Shown here: positions 55,955-64,000 of the stretch, piece after piece | Layout of the letters: each line of letters begins with the position of its first letter | How positions within the stretch are numbered: the first letter of the stretch is position 1 | The notes under the pieces: model-generated | The model's database searches: none | What the model was told of the DNA's origin: nothing | Seen by the model: only the letters and a program-made list of their open reading frames with translations | Assembly (NCBI GenBank): GCA_910588635.1 | Contig: CAJUPW010000005.1 | Span: 32,617-96,616 of the forward strand | Length of the DNA: 64,000 bases | Direction of reading: 5' to 3' | DNA from: an uncultured Oscillospiraceae bacterium | GTDB lineage: Bacteria > Bacillota > Clostridia > Oscillospirales > Oscillospiraceae | Translations under genes and position numbers: made by a program

Positions 55955-57901
55955 ATGAAGTCGATCAAATCAAAAATCCAAATCAGTATGTTGTCAGTAG
56001 TACTGATCGGATCGGTGCTGATCGGTGTGATTACAGCTCTATTGAACGCCAGCGGTATTGATGATGTCCTGTCAAAAACTTTGGGTCCCGCGACACAGAT
56101 GGCCGCAGATGCCGTGGAATGGAAAATGGGAAACTACTGGACGGCGCTCCAAGAGGCCGCCGCCTCTGATATTTTTCGGGAGTCTGACCCGACTGCCCCG
56201 GAACTGATTCCGCTTCGAGATGATATCGCCCAGCGCAACGGCTTTCTTTACGTTGGTAAAATGGATGCCAGCGGGTTTTCTTCCACGGGATACAGCTATG
56301 CGGATGAAGATTATTTTCAACAGTGCAAAGCTACAATGAAACCCTATATCTCCGATATTATGAACGATGGACAGCGAATGATTTTTCTGTTGGAGGTTCC
56401 CATCATTACCAACGGTCGCTTTGACGGCGTGGTTTATGGCGGAATCAGCGCGGGTTTTCTGTCGGACATTGTAAGTAATTTGTCTATTGGCAGCGACGGC
56501 GTAGCCTATGTGCTGGATAATAAGGGGAATGTCATCGCTCATCGGGAGGCTTCTATTGTAGAAGAAGGCTCCAACATGATTGAAGCGGCAAAATCGGATC
56601 CCAGCGCAGCGGATGTAGCTGCTGTGAATCAGCGTATGATCCAGAGAGAAACCGGCTTCGGGGCGTATAACTTCTATGGCGACAACAAATTTGTGGGATT
56701 CGCTCCTATTGACGGTACTCAGGAGTGGAGCATCGCCATTGAGACCAGCCAGCGGGAACTCAAATCCACTTTAGACCGGAGCATTCTGCTGACAGTTCTG
56801 GTGGTCGTCCTCGTTGTGCTCGCCACATTCCCCGTAGCAGTCAAAGTAGGTAGGTCTATCTCTGGTCCAATTCAATCCTGTGTTGCCCGGCTTGAGAAGA
56901 TGGCCGACGGAGACTTGCACACACCGGCCCCCCATGTGAAGTCCAAGGATGAAACATCTCAGCTTGCACGGGCTCTGGAAACCATGCTGTCCCGACTGAA
57001 TGATGTAACGCAGGACGTGTCCCATCATCTGGGCAAAATGGCGCTGGGAGATTTCCGTGAAACGATCACTCGTACATATTGGGGCGACTTTGTAACCATG
57101 GAGCAGTCCATCAAGGCCATCCACAATTCTTTGAAAGACACGCTCTCCCAAATCAGCCAGTCCGCCGGAACTGTGGCCAGCAGCGCCGTTCAGGTATCTA
57201 ACGGCGCACAATCGCTGAGCCAGGGCGCTACGGAGCAGGCCAGCGCGATCCACGAACTCTCCGCCACTGCCGACAGCATCGCAGAAAACGCCAGACAGAC
57301 CGCGGCCGCGGCAGAGGAAGCTGGACATTTTGTGGCCCAGGCAGGCGCGCAGCTGGGAGTCAGCGTGAATTATGTCCAAGAGCTGAATACTGCTATGGAG
57401 AAGATATCCGGTTCCTCCACAGAAATCGGCAAGATTATTGATACCATTGAAAACATTGCGTTCCAGACCAATATTCTGGCCCTAAACGCCGCTGTGGAGG
57501 CTGCCCGGGCAGGCAGTGCGGGAAAGGGCTTTGCCGTGGTGGCGGATGAGGTGCGTAATTTGGCGTCCAGGTCTGACGAAGCGGCCAAAGCTACCAAGGA
57601 GCTGATAGAGGGATCTATCTGCGCCGTTGCCGAGGGTGGTCAAGTGGTTGCAAGGGTAACGGAATCGTTGGACAAAACCAACTCCATCGCGGAAAATGTA
57701 ACGATTAAAGTGGATGCGGTTGTGGAAGCAGTGGAAAGCCAGACTACAGCAATCTCTCAAGTTACCGAGGGAATCGACCAAATATCCTCCGTGATCCAAA
57801 GCACTTCTGCCACTTCGGAGCAAAGCGCAGCTACCGCGCAGGAGTTATCGGATCAATCCCTGCTGATGAACAACTTGGTGCACAAGTTTCAGCTGAGTTA
57901 A
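55955..57901 (+). CDS. Methyl-accepting chemotaxis protein
   Basis: 648 residues. Membrane helix 1 at about 11-32 (SMLSVVLIGSVLIGVITALL); a periplasm-facing dCache-like sensor (FLYVGKMDASGFSSTGYSYA, then GGISAGFLSDIVSNLSIGSD); helix 2 near 280-300 (ILLTVLVVVLVVLATFPVAV); HAMP; then the signalling hairpin with the conserved tip ENIAFQTNILALNAAVEAA, RAGSAGKGFAVVADEVRNLA. It transmits ligand binding to CheA/CheW. No che genes are near. The ATG at 55955 follows GAAAGGAAG. GC is lower than in the left part of the window. Confidence 0.94.
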   Translation: MKSIKSKIQISMLSVVLIGSVLIGVITALLNASGIDDVLSKTLGPATQMAADAVEWKMGNYWTALQEAAASDIFRESDPTAPELIPLRDDIAQRNGFLYVGKMDASGFSSTGYSYADEDYFQQCKATMKPYISDIMNDGQRMIFLLEVPIITNGRFDGVVYGGISAGFLSDIVSNLSIGSDGVAYVLDNKGNVIAHREASIVEEGSNMIEAAKSDPSAADVAAVNQRMIQRETGFGAYNFYGDNKFVGFAPIDGTQEWSIAIETSQRELKSTLDRSILLTVLVVVLVVLATFPVAVKVGRSISGPIQSCVARLEKMADGDLHTPAPHVKSKDETSQLARALETMLSRLNDVTQDVSHHLGKMALGDFRETITRTYWGDFVTMEQSIKAIHNSLKDTLSQISQSAGTVASSAVQVSNGAQSLSQGATEQASAIHELSATADSIAENARQTAAAAEEAGHFVAQAGAQLGVSVNYVQELNTAMEKISGSSTEIGKIIDTIENIAFQTNILALNAAVEAARAGSAGKGFAVVADEVRNLASRSDEAAKATKELIEGSICAVAEGGQVVARVTESLDKTNSIAENVTIKVDAVVEAVESQTTAISQVTEGIDQISSVIQSTSATSEQSAATAQELSDQSLLMNNLVHKFQLS

Positions 57902-57965
57902 AATAGGCCTGATATTGCCCCCGTTTCGTTCAGCGTTTCATCAGCCGTTTTTGAATAGAGAAAGA

Positions 57966-57998
57966 ATACAAGCCACCCGTTATGCAGGTGGCTTGTAT
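57966..57998. terminator. Bidirectional terminator
   Basis: Perfect 12-base stem ATACAAGCCACC / GGTGGCTTGTAT, loop CGTTATGCA, between converging chemotaxis and tyrS genes; short T/A-rich flanks. Confidence 0.7.
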
Positions 57999-58071
57999 TT
58001 ATATTTCACCCGTCCAGCCTTCAGCCTTTATGAAGTGCCGCCCTTCGGGCGTGAATTTGTGCATTAAAGAG

Positions 58072-59295
58072 TTACATATAGGCCCGGTGATACACCTTTT
58101 TGCCCTTCTTCACCATCAGGCCGTCGCCGGACAGGTCGCCGGCGGAGTAGCTGACGGCGGCGTCTGCCACTTTCTCGCCGTTGACCTCCACCCCGCCTTG
58201 CTCCACCAGGCGGCGGGCCTCCTTTTTGGAGGGGGCCAGCTTACACTTGACCATCAGGTCCAGCACACCGATGGCGCCGTCGGCGAGGTCGTCGGCGGTA
58301 AGCTGGGTGGCGGGCACGTTGGTCATGTCGCCGCCCCCCACGAACAGGGCCTTGGCGGCCTGCTGAGCCTTGACGGCCTCCTCCTCCCCGTGGACCAGCT
58401 TGGTCAGCTCGAAAGCCAGAATTTCCTTGGCGGTGTTCAGCTGGCTGCCCTCCCATTTGTCCATCTCGTCAATCTGCTCCAGAGGCAGGAAGGTGAGCAT
58501 CCGCAGGCACTTGAGCACGTCGCCGTCGCCCACGTTGCGCCAGTACTGATAGAACTCATAAGGGGAGGTCTTGTTGGGGTCCAGCCACACCGCGCCCTTG
58601 GCGGTCTTGCCCATCTTCTTCCCCTCGGAGTTGAGCAGCAAGGTGATAGTCATGGCGTGGGCGTCTTTGCCCAGCTTGCGGCGGATGAGTTCGGTGCCGC
58701 CCAGCATGTTGGACCACTGGTCGTCGCCGCCGAACTGCATGTTGCAGCCGTAGTGCTGGAACAGGTAGTAGAAGTCGTAGGACTGCATAATCATATAGTT
58801 GAACTCCAGGAAACTGAGGCCCTTCTCCATGCGCTGCTTGTAGCACTCGGCCCGGAGCATATTGTTTACCGAGAAGCAGGCGCCCACCTCCCGCAGGACC
58901 TCCACATAGTTCAGCTTAAGCAGCCAGTCGGCGTTGTTTATCATCATGGCCTTGCCATCGCCGAACTCAATAAACCGCTCCATCTGCTTCTTGAAGCAGT
59001 CGCAGTTGTGCTGAATGGTCTCCGGGGTCATCATGGACCGCATGTCGGTACGGCCGGAGGGGTCGCCGATCATGCCGGTGCCCCCGCCGATGAGGGCGAT
59101 GGGCCGGTTGCCCGCCATCTGCAGCCGCTTCATCAGGCACAGCGCCATGAAATGGCCCACATGGAGGGAGTCGGCGGTGGGGTCGAAGCCGATGTAGAAC
59201 ACCGCCTTCCCCTCGTTCACCATTTGGGAAATTTCCTCTTCGTTGGTCACCTGGGCAATCAGCCCCCGGGCCTTCAGTTCCTCGTAACAGGTCAT
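58072..59295 (-). CDS. tyrS: Tyrosyl-tRNA synthetase
   Basis: Charges tRNA-Tyr. 407 residues, class I: YIGFDPTADSLHVGHFMALC (HIGH-type signature HVGH), GGGTGMIGDPSGR, FLEFNYMIMQSYDFYYL, QFGGDDQWSNMLGG, and the KMSKS-type loop as KKMGKTAKGAVW. The last 80 residues form an S4-like RNA-binding domain (APSKKEARRLVEQGGVEVNG). ATG behind AAAAAGGAGCG. It follows the EamA gene by 15 bases and shares its tyrosine-sensing T-box leader. Confidence 0.96.
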   Translation of the reverse strand: MTCYEELKARGLIAQVTNEEEISQMVNEGKAVFYIGFDPTADSLHVGHFMALCLMKRLQMAGNRPIALIGGGTGMIGDPSGRTDMRSMMTPETIQHNCDCFKKQMERFIEFGDGKAMMINNADWLLKLNYVEVLREVGACFSVNNMLRAECYKQRMEKGLSFLEFNYMIMQSYDFYYLFQHYGCNMQFGGDDQWSNMLGGTELIRRKLGKDAHAMTITLLLNSEGKKMGKTAKGAVWLDPNKTSPYEFYQYWRNVGDGDVLKCLRMLTFLPLEQIDEMDKWEGSQLNTAKEILAFELTKLVHGEEEAVKAQQAAKALFVGGGDMTNVPATQLTADDLADGAIGVLDLMVKCKLAPSKKEARRLVEQGGVEVNGEKVADAAVSYSAGDLSGDGLMVKKGKKVYHRAYM

Positions 59296-59310
59296 GATAA
59301 ACGCTCCTTT

Positions 59311-60156
59311 TTATATTGTTATTTCTGTCTGTCTGGCTAAGATTACATTGTACAGCACCACGCCGCCTACCACAATCATCGCGCCTACCAGGGCTACGGG
59401 GCCGATCATTTCGTGGTAAAATACCGCCACCAGAATGGGGTTGAGCACCGGCTCGATGCCGGACACCAGGCTGGCTGTGACGGGCGGGGTGGTTTTCAGG
59501 CCCTCCACCATCAGGATATAAGCCAGGGCCACCTGAAACACCCCCAGCACCAACAGGGCCGTCAGAGTATTTGGGGAAAAATCGGTCTCATACCCAACAA
59601 AGGGCAGGCCTGCCGCCGCGCTGATCACGTCCCCCCAGAACACCGAGGAGATAGGGTCGCTGTCTGGCATATCGTTCAGCAGGAACACCCCAGCGTAGGA
59701 GACGCCGGACAGCAAGGCCAGGATATTCCCCAGCATTCCCCCGGCCGACAGGCCGTCCACAAAAAACAGCAGCACGCCGCCCAGCACCAGCCCGCAGGCC
59801 AGCACATCCAGCTTCTGAGGCTTTTTGCCGAAAAAGAGGACAGAGAACAAAATCACGAAAATGGGGGCTGTAAACTGGAGAACGATGGTATTGGCGGCGG
59901 TGGTGAGCTTGTTGGCGATGGAAAACAGGATATTGGTGCCGCAGACTGCCAGCGCCCCTACCAGCACCCACAGATTCATCCTGGGTTTATGGTGAGTGAG
60001 CTTTAAATACGCTCCGATCACCACCAGGGCGATGGCGGTGCGGCCGCCGTTGACGGCCATGCCGCCCCAGGGGATCAGCTTGATACACAGTCCTCCGATG
60101 CTGTACAGTACAGCGGCCAGGAACACACACAGCGTTCCCCTCTGACGCGCTGACAA
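59311..60156 (-). CDS. EamA/DMT transporter in the tyrS operon
   Basis: 281 residues, ten membrane helices in two EamA halves: GTLCVFLAAVLYSIGGLCIK at the start, IVLQFTAPIFVILFSVLFFG with KKPQKLDVLACGLVLGGVLL ending the first half, and SLVSGIEPVLNPILVAVFYH ending the second. The TTG at 60156 is chosen: AAGGAAG stands eight bases upstream, just after the T-box terminator; the longer open frame runs through the T-box RNA and is not coding. Because the tyrosine T-box controls it, the likely cargo is tyrosine, another aromatic amino acid or a precursor (inference). Confidence 0.88.
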   Translation of the reverse strand: MSARQRGTLCVFLAAVLYSIGGLCIKLIPWGGMAVNGGRTAIALVVIGAYLKLTHHKPRMNLWVLVGALAVCGTNILFSIANKLTTAANTIVLQFTAPIFVILFSVLFFGKKPQKLDVLACGLVLGGVLLFFVDGLSAGGMLGNILALLSGVSYAGVFLLNDMPDSDPISSVFWGDVISAAAGLPFVGYETDFSPNTLTALLVLGVFQVALAYILMVEGLKTTPPVTASLVSGIEPVLNPILVAVFYHEMIGPVALVGAMIVVGGVVLYNVILARQTEITI

Positions 60157-60172
60157 AACGATCACTTCCTTA

Positions 60173-60442
60173 CAAAAAGCCCTCTGCCCGAAAACCGGAC
60201 AGAGGGCGTAATGACGCGGTACCACCTCTGGTTCGCCCGCCCCTCGCGGGACGGACCTCGTGGAGCTCATAGCTCCGGCGCGATAACGGGCGCTTCCCGG
60301 CCTGTCCCCTACTGCGCTTGCGCGGTTCGGGCGGCTGCTCCAAGGGGTATTCACAGGGCGCTCCCCTCCCCTGTTCCACCAGCCCAGGGGCTCTCTTTGC
60401 GGAAATCGCCGCGCTACTTGTCCTTTTCTTCGCAATGGTCAC
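60173..60442 (-). promoter_or_regulatory. T-box leader, tyrosine specifier
   Basis: Read on minus it shows GAAGAAAAGGACAAGTAG at the 5' end, a Stem I with the specifier loop GTGAA-TAC-CCC (TAC at 60349-60347, the tyrosine codon), the T-box proper AGGTGGTACCGCG (60227-60215), and a terminator with stem GCCCTCTGTCCGG / CGGGCAGAGGGC and T run (60207-60173). Uncharged tRNA-Tyr would pair with both the specifier and the T-box, melt the terminator and switch on the transporter and tyrS. Confidence 0.93.
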
Positions 60443-60471
60443 ACTCTACCACAGTTTTGTGCCTTTGTCAA
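60443..60471 (-). promoter_or_regulatory. Promoter of the T-box operon
   Basis: On minus, TTGACA (60471-60466), 17-base spacer, TAGAGT (60448-60443), directly ahead of the T-box RNA. Confidence 0.8.
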
Positions 60472-60486
60472 TCAAATCGAAAAAAT

Positions 60487-61152
60487 TTATGTCAAAACCC
60501 ACAGCCTGCCATCAGGCAAGGTCACGGAGCTCCCAGGAAAACGGTCGATGACCTCCCCTGTCTCCAGCTTTCGCACGATGATCTCCTCCCGATACTCAGG
60601 GTCCTCCTCCCAGGCGGAAAAATACAGCTTATCTCCACGCCGGACCCAGAAGGATTCCCTCTCGCCGATTGCAAAGGATACCTGTTCCGGCCAAATGATT
60701 TGAAAGGTATCCTCGCTCCCCTGGCGGGTCAGCATCAACGGAGCAGTTTTCAGCATCAGGTTGTAGCAGTCTTTTATTGTAGAAAGGGGAACATCCGTCC
60801 GTTCGATCGCTTCTCTTGCCTGGATATGCTCCAGTGAGCTGTCAAATTGTATAACCGAGATTTGCCCGGCGGAAAAATCGACCATTAGAATTATGATCCT
60901 GCCGTCATAATAGACGGGACGCCCCAGATACTGGCCCTTCTGCGCAGCTACCGGCTGGGCCACCCTTCCGTCCGGATCGTGGACAAACAGCAGTTTGTTC
61001 TGGCTCACAGGGTGCCCGTCCCGGAACAGCTCCTCCGCCTCGTGCAAGTCGCCGTGTGTGTAGTCCATCCCCCAGTACCACTCATTGCATCCGGTCAGAG
61101 GCTCTAAACAGGTGATCCCCTGTGTGTTGATTTGTTTAAAAAAATGTTCCAT
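60487..61152 (-). CDS. Hypothetical protein, beta-rich
   Basis: 221 residues, no signal or membrane segment. It alternates strands and turns with many aromatic residues: EWYWGMDYTHGDLHEAEELF, LLFVHDPDGRVAQPV, PVYYDGRIIILMVDFS, REEIIVRKLETGEVID, VTLPDGRLWVLT. The repeated strand units (for example R-I-I-I-L and G-E-V-I-D-R) suggest a beta-propeller-like fold. No family recognised. The ATG at 61152 is preferred because GAGGTGTCCTGG precedes it; an alternative start overlaps the DHFR-like gene upstream. Confidence 0.7.
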   Translation of the reverse strand: MEHFFKQINTQGITCLEPLTGCNEWYWGMDYTHGDLHEAEELFRDGHPVSQNKLLFVHDPDGRVAQPVAAQKGQYLGRPVYYDGRIIILMVDFSAGQISVIQFDSSLEHIQAREAIERTDVPLSTIKDCYNLMLKTAPLMLTRQGSEDTFQIIWPEQVSFAIGERESFWVRRGDKLYFSAWEEDPEYREEIIVRKLETGEVIDRFPGSSVTLPDGRLWVLT

Positions 61153-61162
61153 CCAGGACACC

Positions 61163-61687
61163 TCAAGCTCCATTTTTATTCCGGGTAAAAATCAGCTCCG
61201 CAAACTGCCCGTACCGCTTGACTTCGTCCAGGCAAAACCGCCGCAGGCCCTCCTTTTGGGTAAAGAGGGGTATCCCCTCCCCCAACAGGACGGGGGCGAC
61301 CTGGACGATCAGATGGTCCACCATGTCCTGCTCCAGCAGCGGGGCCAGGATGGTGTTCCCGCCGATAATCCAGATATTTTTATCTGGTCCCAGCCTCGCC
61401 ACAAACTCCGCGACATCGCCGCTCACTGGGATAAAGCCCTTCTGCGGCAGACTGGCGGCGTGGGTAAAGACATAGTTCTCCGTGGTGGGGTAAAAGCTTG
61501 CGGCGTTCTCCAGCTTTGCGATCTCCTCAAAGGTCCGCCTGCCCATGATGGTGACATCCATCCCCTGATAGAAGCGGTCGCAGTCTGTCTCCTCCGGGCT
61601 GCCCGTCTCGTGGAGCCAGGACAGTCCGTGGGTTTTGTCGGCCAGATAGCCGTCCAGGGTGATACAGCCGTAGAAAAATACGCTCAT
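61163..61687 (-). CDS. Dihydrofolate reductase-like (RibD C-terminal) protein
   Basis: 174 residues of the RibD-C/YyaP type fold: SVFFYGCITLDGYLADKTHG, VTIMGRRTFEEI, YVFTHAASLPQKGF, IWIIGGNTILAPLLEQDMVD, and APVLLGEGIPLFTQ. The G-R-x-T-x-x-x and GG-x-x-L motifs bind NADPH in the family. Substrate unknown; stand-alone members are common and rarely characterised. AAAGGAGAG precedes the ATG. Probably co-transcribed with the hypothetical gene downstream. Confidence 0.87.
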   Translation of the reverse strand: MSVFFYGCITLDGYLADKTHGLSWLHETGSPEETDCDRFYQGMDVTIMGRRTFEEIAKLENAASFYPTTENYVFTHAASLPQKGFIPVSGDVAEFVARLGPDKNIWIIGGNTILAPLLEQDMVDHLIVQVAPVLLGEGIPLFTQKEGLRRFCLDEVKRYGQFAELIFTRNKNGA

Positions 61688-61707
61688 ACTCTCTCCTTTT
61701 GCGTGTA

Positions 61708-62055
61708 TTATACGATATCCTCACCCAATAATATTTTGGGCATTGTGGTCAAGCAGCGATTCCATCTTTTGTAAAATCGCTCCAGACCCAGCTTTGAAAC
61801 ACGGGCGTGGGCTTCTGGGCCTTCAAGGGTCCAGTGCAGAATATATGTGACTTTACCCACCCATTTTGTCAGGCGAACAGGCGGTTTTCCTTCCTTGACG
61901 GCGTTGAAATCCTCCTGCCGGTGAGTGCGTTTGATGTACTTCACATCTATCACTCCGGGCTGTGAACGATAGAAATCGGCAACCTCTTTCATCAACGCTT
62001 CAATCTCATCCTGCTTATCAATTTTTGCCTCGTAGATGCAAATTTCGTGAAACAT
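61708..62055 (-). CDS. Dimeric alpha/beta-barrel (antibiotic-monooxygenase-like) protein
   Basis: 115 residues. FHEICIYEAKIDKQDEIEAL, then MKEVADFYRSQPGVIDVKYI and a central strand set (KVTYILHWTLEGPEAHARVS) fit the ferredoxin-like ABM fold. No catalytic residues can be named. ATG at 62055 behind GGTGGTG; an upstream in-frame extension lacks a good site. The gap to the malic enzyme gene upstream is 57 bases. Confidence 0.65.
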   Translation of the reverse strand: MFHEICIYEAKIDKQDEIEALMKEVADFYRSQPGVIDVKYIKRTHRQEDFNAVKEGKPPVRLTKWVGKVTYILHWTLEGPEAHARVSKLGLERFYKRWNRCLTTMPKILLGEDIV

Positions 62056-62112
62056 TCCAACACCACCTTGTTTCGTCTTTTCCACTGAACCGATTGACGT
62101 GTCCCCTTTCAT

Positions 62113-63285
62113 TTAAATCCTTGCCACGCCGGACTTCCGGGCGGCCTCGGCCACGGCCTTGGCCACGGCGGGACCCACACGGAGATCAAAGGCCTGGGGG
62201 ATGATGTAGTCGTCCCGCAGCTCCTCGTCGGAAATCAGCCCGGCCAGGGCGTGGGCGGCGGCCAGCTTCATCTCCTCGTTGATATCGCTGGCCCGGACAT
62301 CCAGCGCCCCCCGAAACAGCCCCGGAAAGGCCAGCACATTGTTGATCTGGTTGGGGTAGTCGCTGCGGCCGGTGGCCACCACCCGGGCCCCCCCGGCCTT
62401 TGCGTCGTCGGGGAATATCTCCGGGGTGGGGTTGGCGCAGGCAAAGACAATGGCGTCCTTGTTCATGGTAGACACCATCTCGGGGGTGACTAGGTTGGGA
62501 GCGGATACCCCGATAAACGCGTCGGCCCCTACCAGTATGTCGGCCAGCGTGCCCCGGCGTCTGTCCCGGTTGGTCACCTTGGCGATCTCCTGCTGGGCCC
62601 AGTTGAGTTGGCTGCAGCCCTTGTATACCGCGCCGAACTTGTCCACCAGAGTGATATCGGTAAAGCCGGCCAGAAGGAGCAGTTTGGTTATGGAGATGGC
62701 GGCGGAGCCGGCCCCGGAAAATACCACCCGGACCTCCTCCTTCCTCTTCCCCACCACCCGCAAGGCGTTGGTCAGCCCGGCCAGGGCGATGATGGCGGTG
62801 CCGTGCTGGTCATCATGGAAAACAGGGATATCACATTTTTCTTTCAGCTTCCGCTCGATCTCGAAGCACCGGGGAGCGGCGATGTCCTCCAGGTTGATCC
62901 CTCCAAAGGAGCCGGAGATATTGTACACCGTCTGGACAAATTCGTCCACATCCTTGGTTTTCACGCACAGGGGAAAGGCGTCCACCCCGCCGAAGGTCTT
63001 GAACAGCACGCACTTGCCCTCCATCACGGGCATACCGGCCTCAGGGCCGATGTCTCCCAGTCCCAAAACAGCGGAGCCGTCGGTAATAACGGCCACCAGA
63101 TTGTGCCGGCGGGTGAGCTCATAGCTCTTGTCCGGGTTCTCCTGAATGGCCAGACAGGGCTGGGCCACTCCGGGGGTGTAGGCCAGGGCCAACGACTCCC
63201 TGTCGTTGGCGGGCACGGTGGCCACCACCTCAATTTTACCCCTCCATTCGCTATGCAGCCGCAGGCTCTCCTTCGCGTAGTCCAT
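62113..63285 (-). CDS. Malic enzyme (NAD(P)-dependent)
   Basis: 390 residues: oxidises and decarboxylates malate to pyruvate with NAD(P)H. Short bacterial form without a phosphotransacetylase tail. ALAYTPGVAQPCLAIQENPD, NLVAVITDGSAVLGLGDIGP, EGKCVLFKTFGGVDAFPLC, INLEDIAAPRCFEIERKL, the metal-site stretch IPVFHDDQHGTAIIALAGL, nucleotide-binding VVFSGAGSAAISITKLLL, and FACANPTPEIFPDDA. The ATG at 63285 is chosen behind AAAGGGAG; a longer frame reaches into the promoter. Confidence 0.94.
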   Translation of the reverse strand: MDYAKESLRLHSEWRGKIEVVATVPANDRESLALAYTPGVAQPCLAIQENPDKSYELTRRHNLVAVITDGSAVLGLGDIGPEAGMPVMEGKCVLFKTFGGVDAFPLCVKTKDVDEFVQTVYNISGSFGGINLEDIAAPRCFEIERKLKEKCDIPVFHDDQHGTAIIALAGLTNALRVVGKRKEEVRVVFSGAGSAAISITKLLLLAGFTDITLVDKFGAVYKGCSQLNWAQQEIAKVTNRDRRRGTLADILVGADAFIGVSAPNLVTPEMVSTMNKDAIVFACANPTPEIFPDDAKAGGARVVATGRSDYPNQINNVLAFPGLFRGALDVRASDINEEMKLAAAHALAGLISDEELRDDYIIPQAFDLRVGPAVAKAVAEAARKSGVARI

Positions 63286-63334
63286 GGGTTTTTCTCCCTT
63301 TCCATTCAAATTCAGTATAGTTTCTGCCGTCCCT

Positions 63335-63362
63335 ATTATACTAAACTCCGGCAAAATCGCAA
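63335..63362 (-). promoter_or_regulatory. Promoter of malic enzyme gene
   Basis: On minus, TTGCGA (63362-63357), 16-base spacer, TATAAT (63340-63335), 50 bases before the start codon. Confidence 0.7.
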
Positions 63363-63444
63363 CGGTTACTTTGTTTTTAACTGTTTTCTCGGCTTTTTCC
63401 TCACAAACTTCAGGTTTTTTATTCGTATTTTATCGGTTTCGCCG

Positions 63445-63473
63445 TTGACGCTGCCGGATATTTCTGATAAAAT
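63445..63473 (+). promoter_or_regulatory. Promoter of sodium-dependent transporter
   Basis: TTGACG at 63445-63450 and TAAAAT at 63468-63473, 17-base spacer. Confidence 0.7.
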
Positions 63474-63523
63474 GGCGGTTAACTGACATTTCAGTGTGAA
63501 TAAATTGTAAACAGGAGGAAACT

Positions 63524-64000
63524 ATGGAACATCATCATAGAGGACAGTGGGGCAGCAACCTGGGCTTCCTCATGGCCGCCGTGGGCTCCGCGGTGGGGCT
63601 GGGAAACATCTGGGCTTTTCCCTACAAAATGGGTGATAACGGCGGCTTCGCCTTTTTGGTCATTTACCTGATTCTGGCCGCCACGGTCGGCTTCAGCATT
63701 ATGCTGTGCGAGCTGGCCATCGGCCGTCGGGCCGGACGCAGCGTGCTGGTAAGCTATCAGCAGGTGGGCAGCAAGATGGGCACCTTACTGGGGTTCCTGG
63801 CTATGCTCTCCCCCTTCCTGATCCTCAGCTTCTACACCGTACTGGGTGCCTACTGCATGGAGTATATGTCTCTGAACCTGGCTGACCTGGCTTTCGGCGT
63901 GGCCGCTATGGCGGGCATGTCCGGCGGCGCCACCTTTGAGACGATGCTCACCAACCAGTTCGGCTCCATCGCTTTCACCTTCCTTTTCATCTTTATCTGC
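63524..64000 (+). CDS. Sodium-dependent (NSS family) transporter, N-terminal part
   Basis: First 159 residues of a neurotransmitter:sodium symporter relative; the gene runs off the window. WGSNLGFLMAAVGSAVGLGN, IWAFPYKMGDNGGFAFLVIY are the signature of helix 1 with the broken sodium/substrate site, followed by MLCELAIGRRAG and helices 3-4. Bacterial relatives import amino acids such as tryptophan, tyrosine or leucine. ATG behind CAGGAGGAAAC with its own promoter. Confidence 0.92.
   Translation, partial: MEHHHRGQWGSNLGFLMAAVGSAVGLGNIWAFPYKMGDNGGFAFLVIYLILAATVGFSIMLCELAIGRRAGRSVLVSYQQVGSKMGTLLGFLAMLSPFLILSFYTVLGAYCMEYMSLNLADLAFGVAAMAGMSGGATFETMLTNQFGSIAFTFLFIFIC

Noticed and set aside
60157..60435. 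N-terminal extension of the EamA gene in the tyrS operon
   Set aside because: This stretch is the T-box RNA with specifier, T-box and terminator; the open frame through it is coincidental.

Overview
The window looks like chromosome of a high-GC, spore-forming Clostridia of the Oscillospiraceae type (Flavonifractor, Lawsonibacter and relatives). The evidence is sigG, spoIIM, yunB and a SpoIIIE-type translocase, a SCIFF peptide locus (a Clostridia hallmark), IreB, class A RNase P RNA, and very GC-rich, densely packed genes with few spacers. The genus is inference. No tRNA or rRNA gene and no CRISPR array was seen.

1-44 kb is core chromosome, nearly all on + up to 26 kb and again from 29 to 44 kb. 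It holds: the end of phoH; a small-protein/XRE pair; a toxin-antitoxin pair; a GH13 amylase; RNase P RNA (minus strand); ddl-murF; a second small-protein/XRE pair; an ABC-F gene; prfA; HAD phosphatase-tsaC-coaE-M18 aminopeptidase; an ECF sigma/anti-sigma pair; tepA-uppP-ftsK-MFS; ireB; MFS and membrane genes; sigG; then on minus ZIP, PiT and dinB; tgt-yajC-TIGR04086-SCIFF-maturase; spoIIM-xerD; murD; yunB, a VanZ-like gene, ligA, an EamA transporter and a DUF362 ferredoxin. Wall synthesis (ddl, murF, murD, uppP) and sporulation recur as themes.

45.6-55.9 kb is the accessory region and the most interesting part. Next to a XerC-type recombinase gene lies a dif-like site. A compact prophage of about 7.1 kb sits between two copies of its right half (46698 and 53812). 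Gene content and order match filamentous ssDNA phages (Inoviridae): ssDNA-binding protein, HUH replication initiator, two tiny membrane proteins (VII/IX position), a coat protein precursor, a long adsorption protein, a small membrane protein (VI position) and a Zot/gpI ATPase. A divergent arm of small genes starts at a ribbon-helix-helix repressor with palindromic operators. This arm carries two copies of a roughly 140-base element that folds into a closed stem with two hairpins, with compensatory changes between copies: likely replication and/or packaging signals. Right of the prophage are an AT-rich XRE-controlled module with three operators, a decapitated LysR gene, a possible mobilisation-gene remnant and a decayed piece of a related phage gene, so this site has been hit more than once.

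56-64 kb returns to chromosome: a methyl-accepting chemotaxis protein; a minus-strand operon in which a tyrosine-specific T-box leader precedes an EamA transporter and tyrS; four minus-strand enzyme or hypothetical genes ending in malic enzyme; and the start of a sodium-dependent transporter at the right edge.
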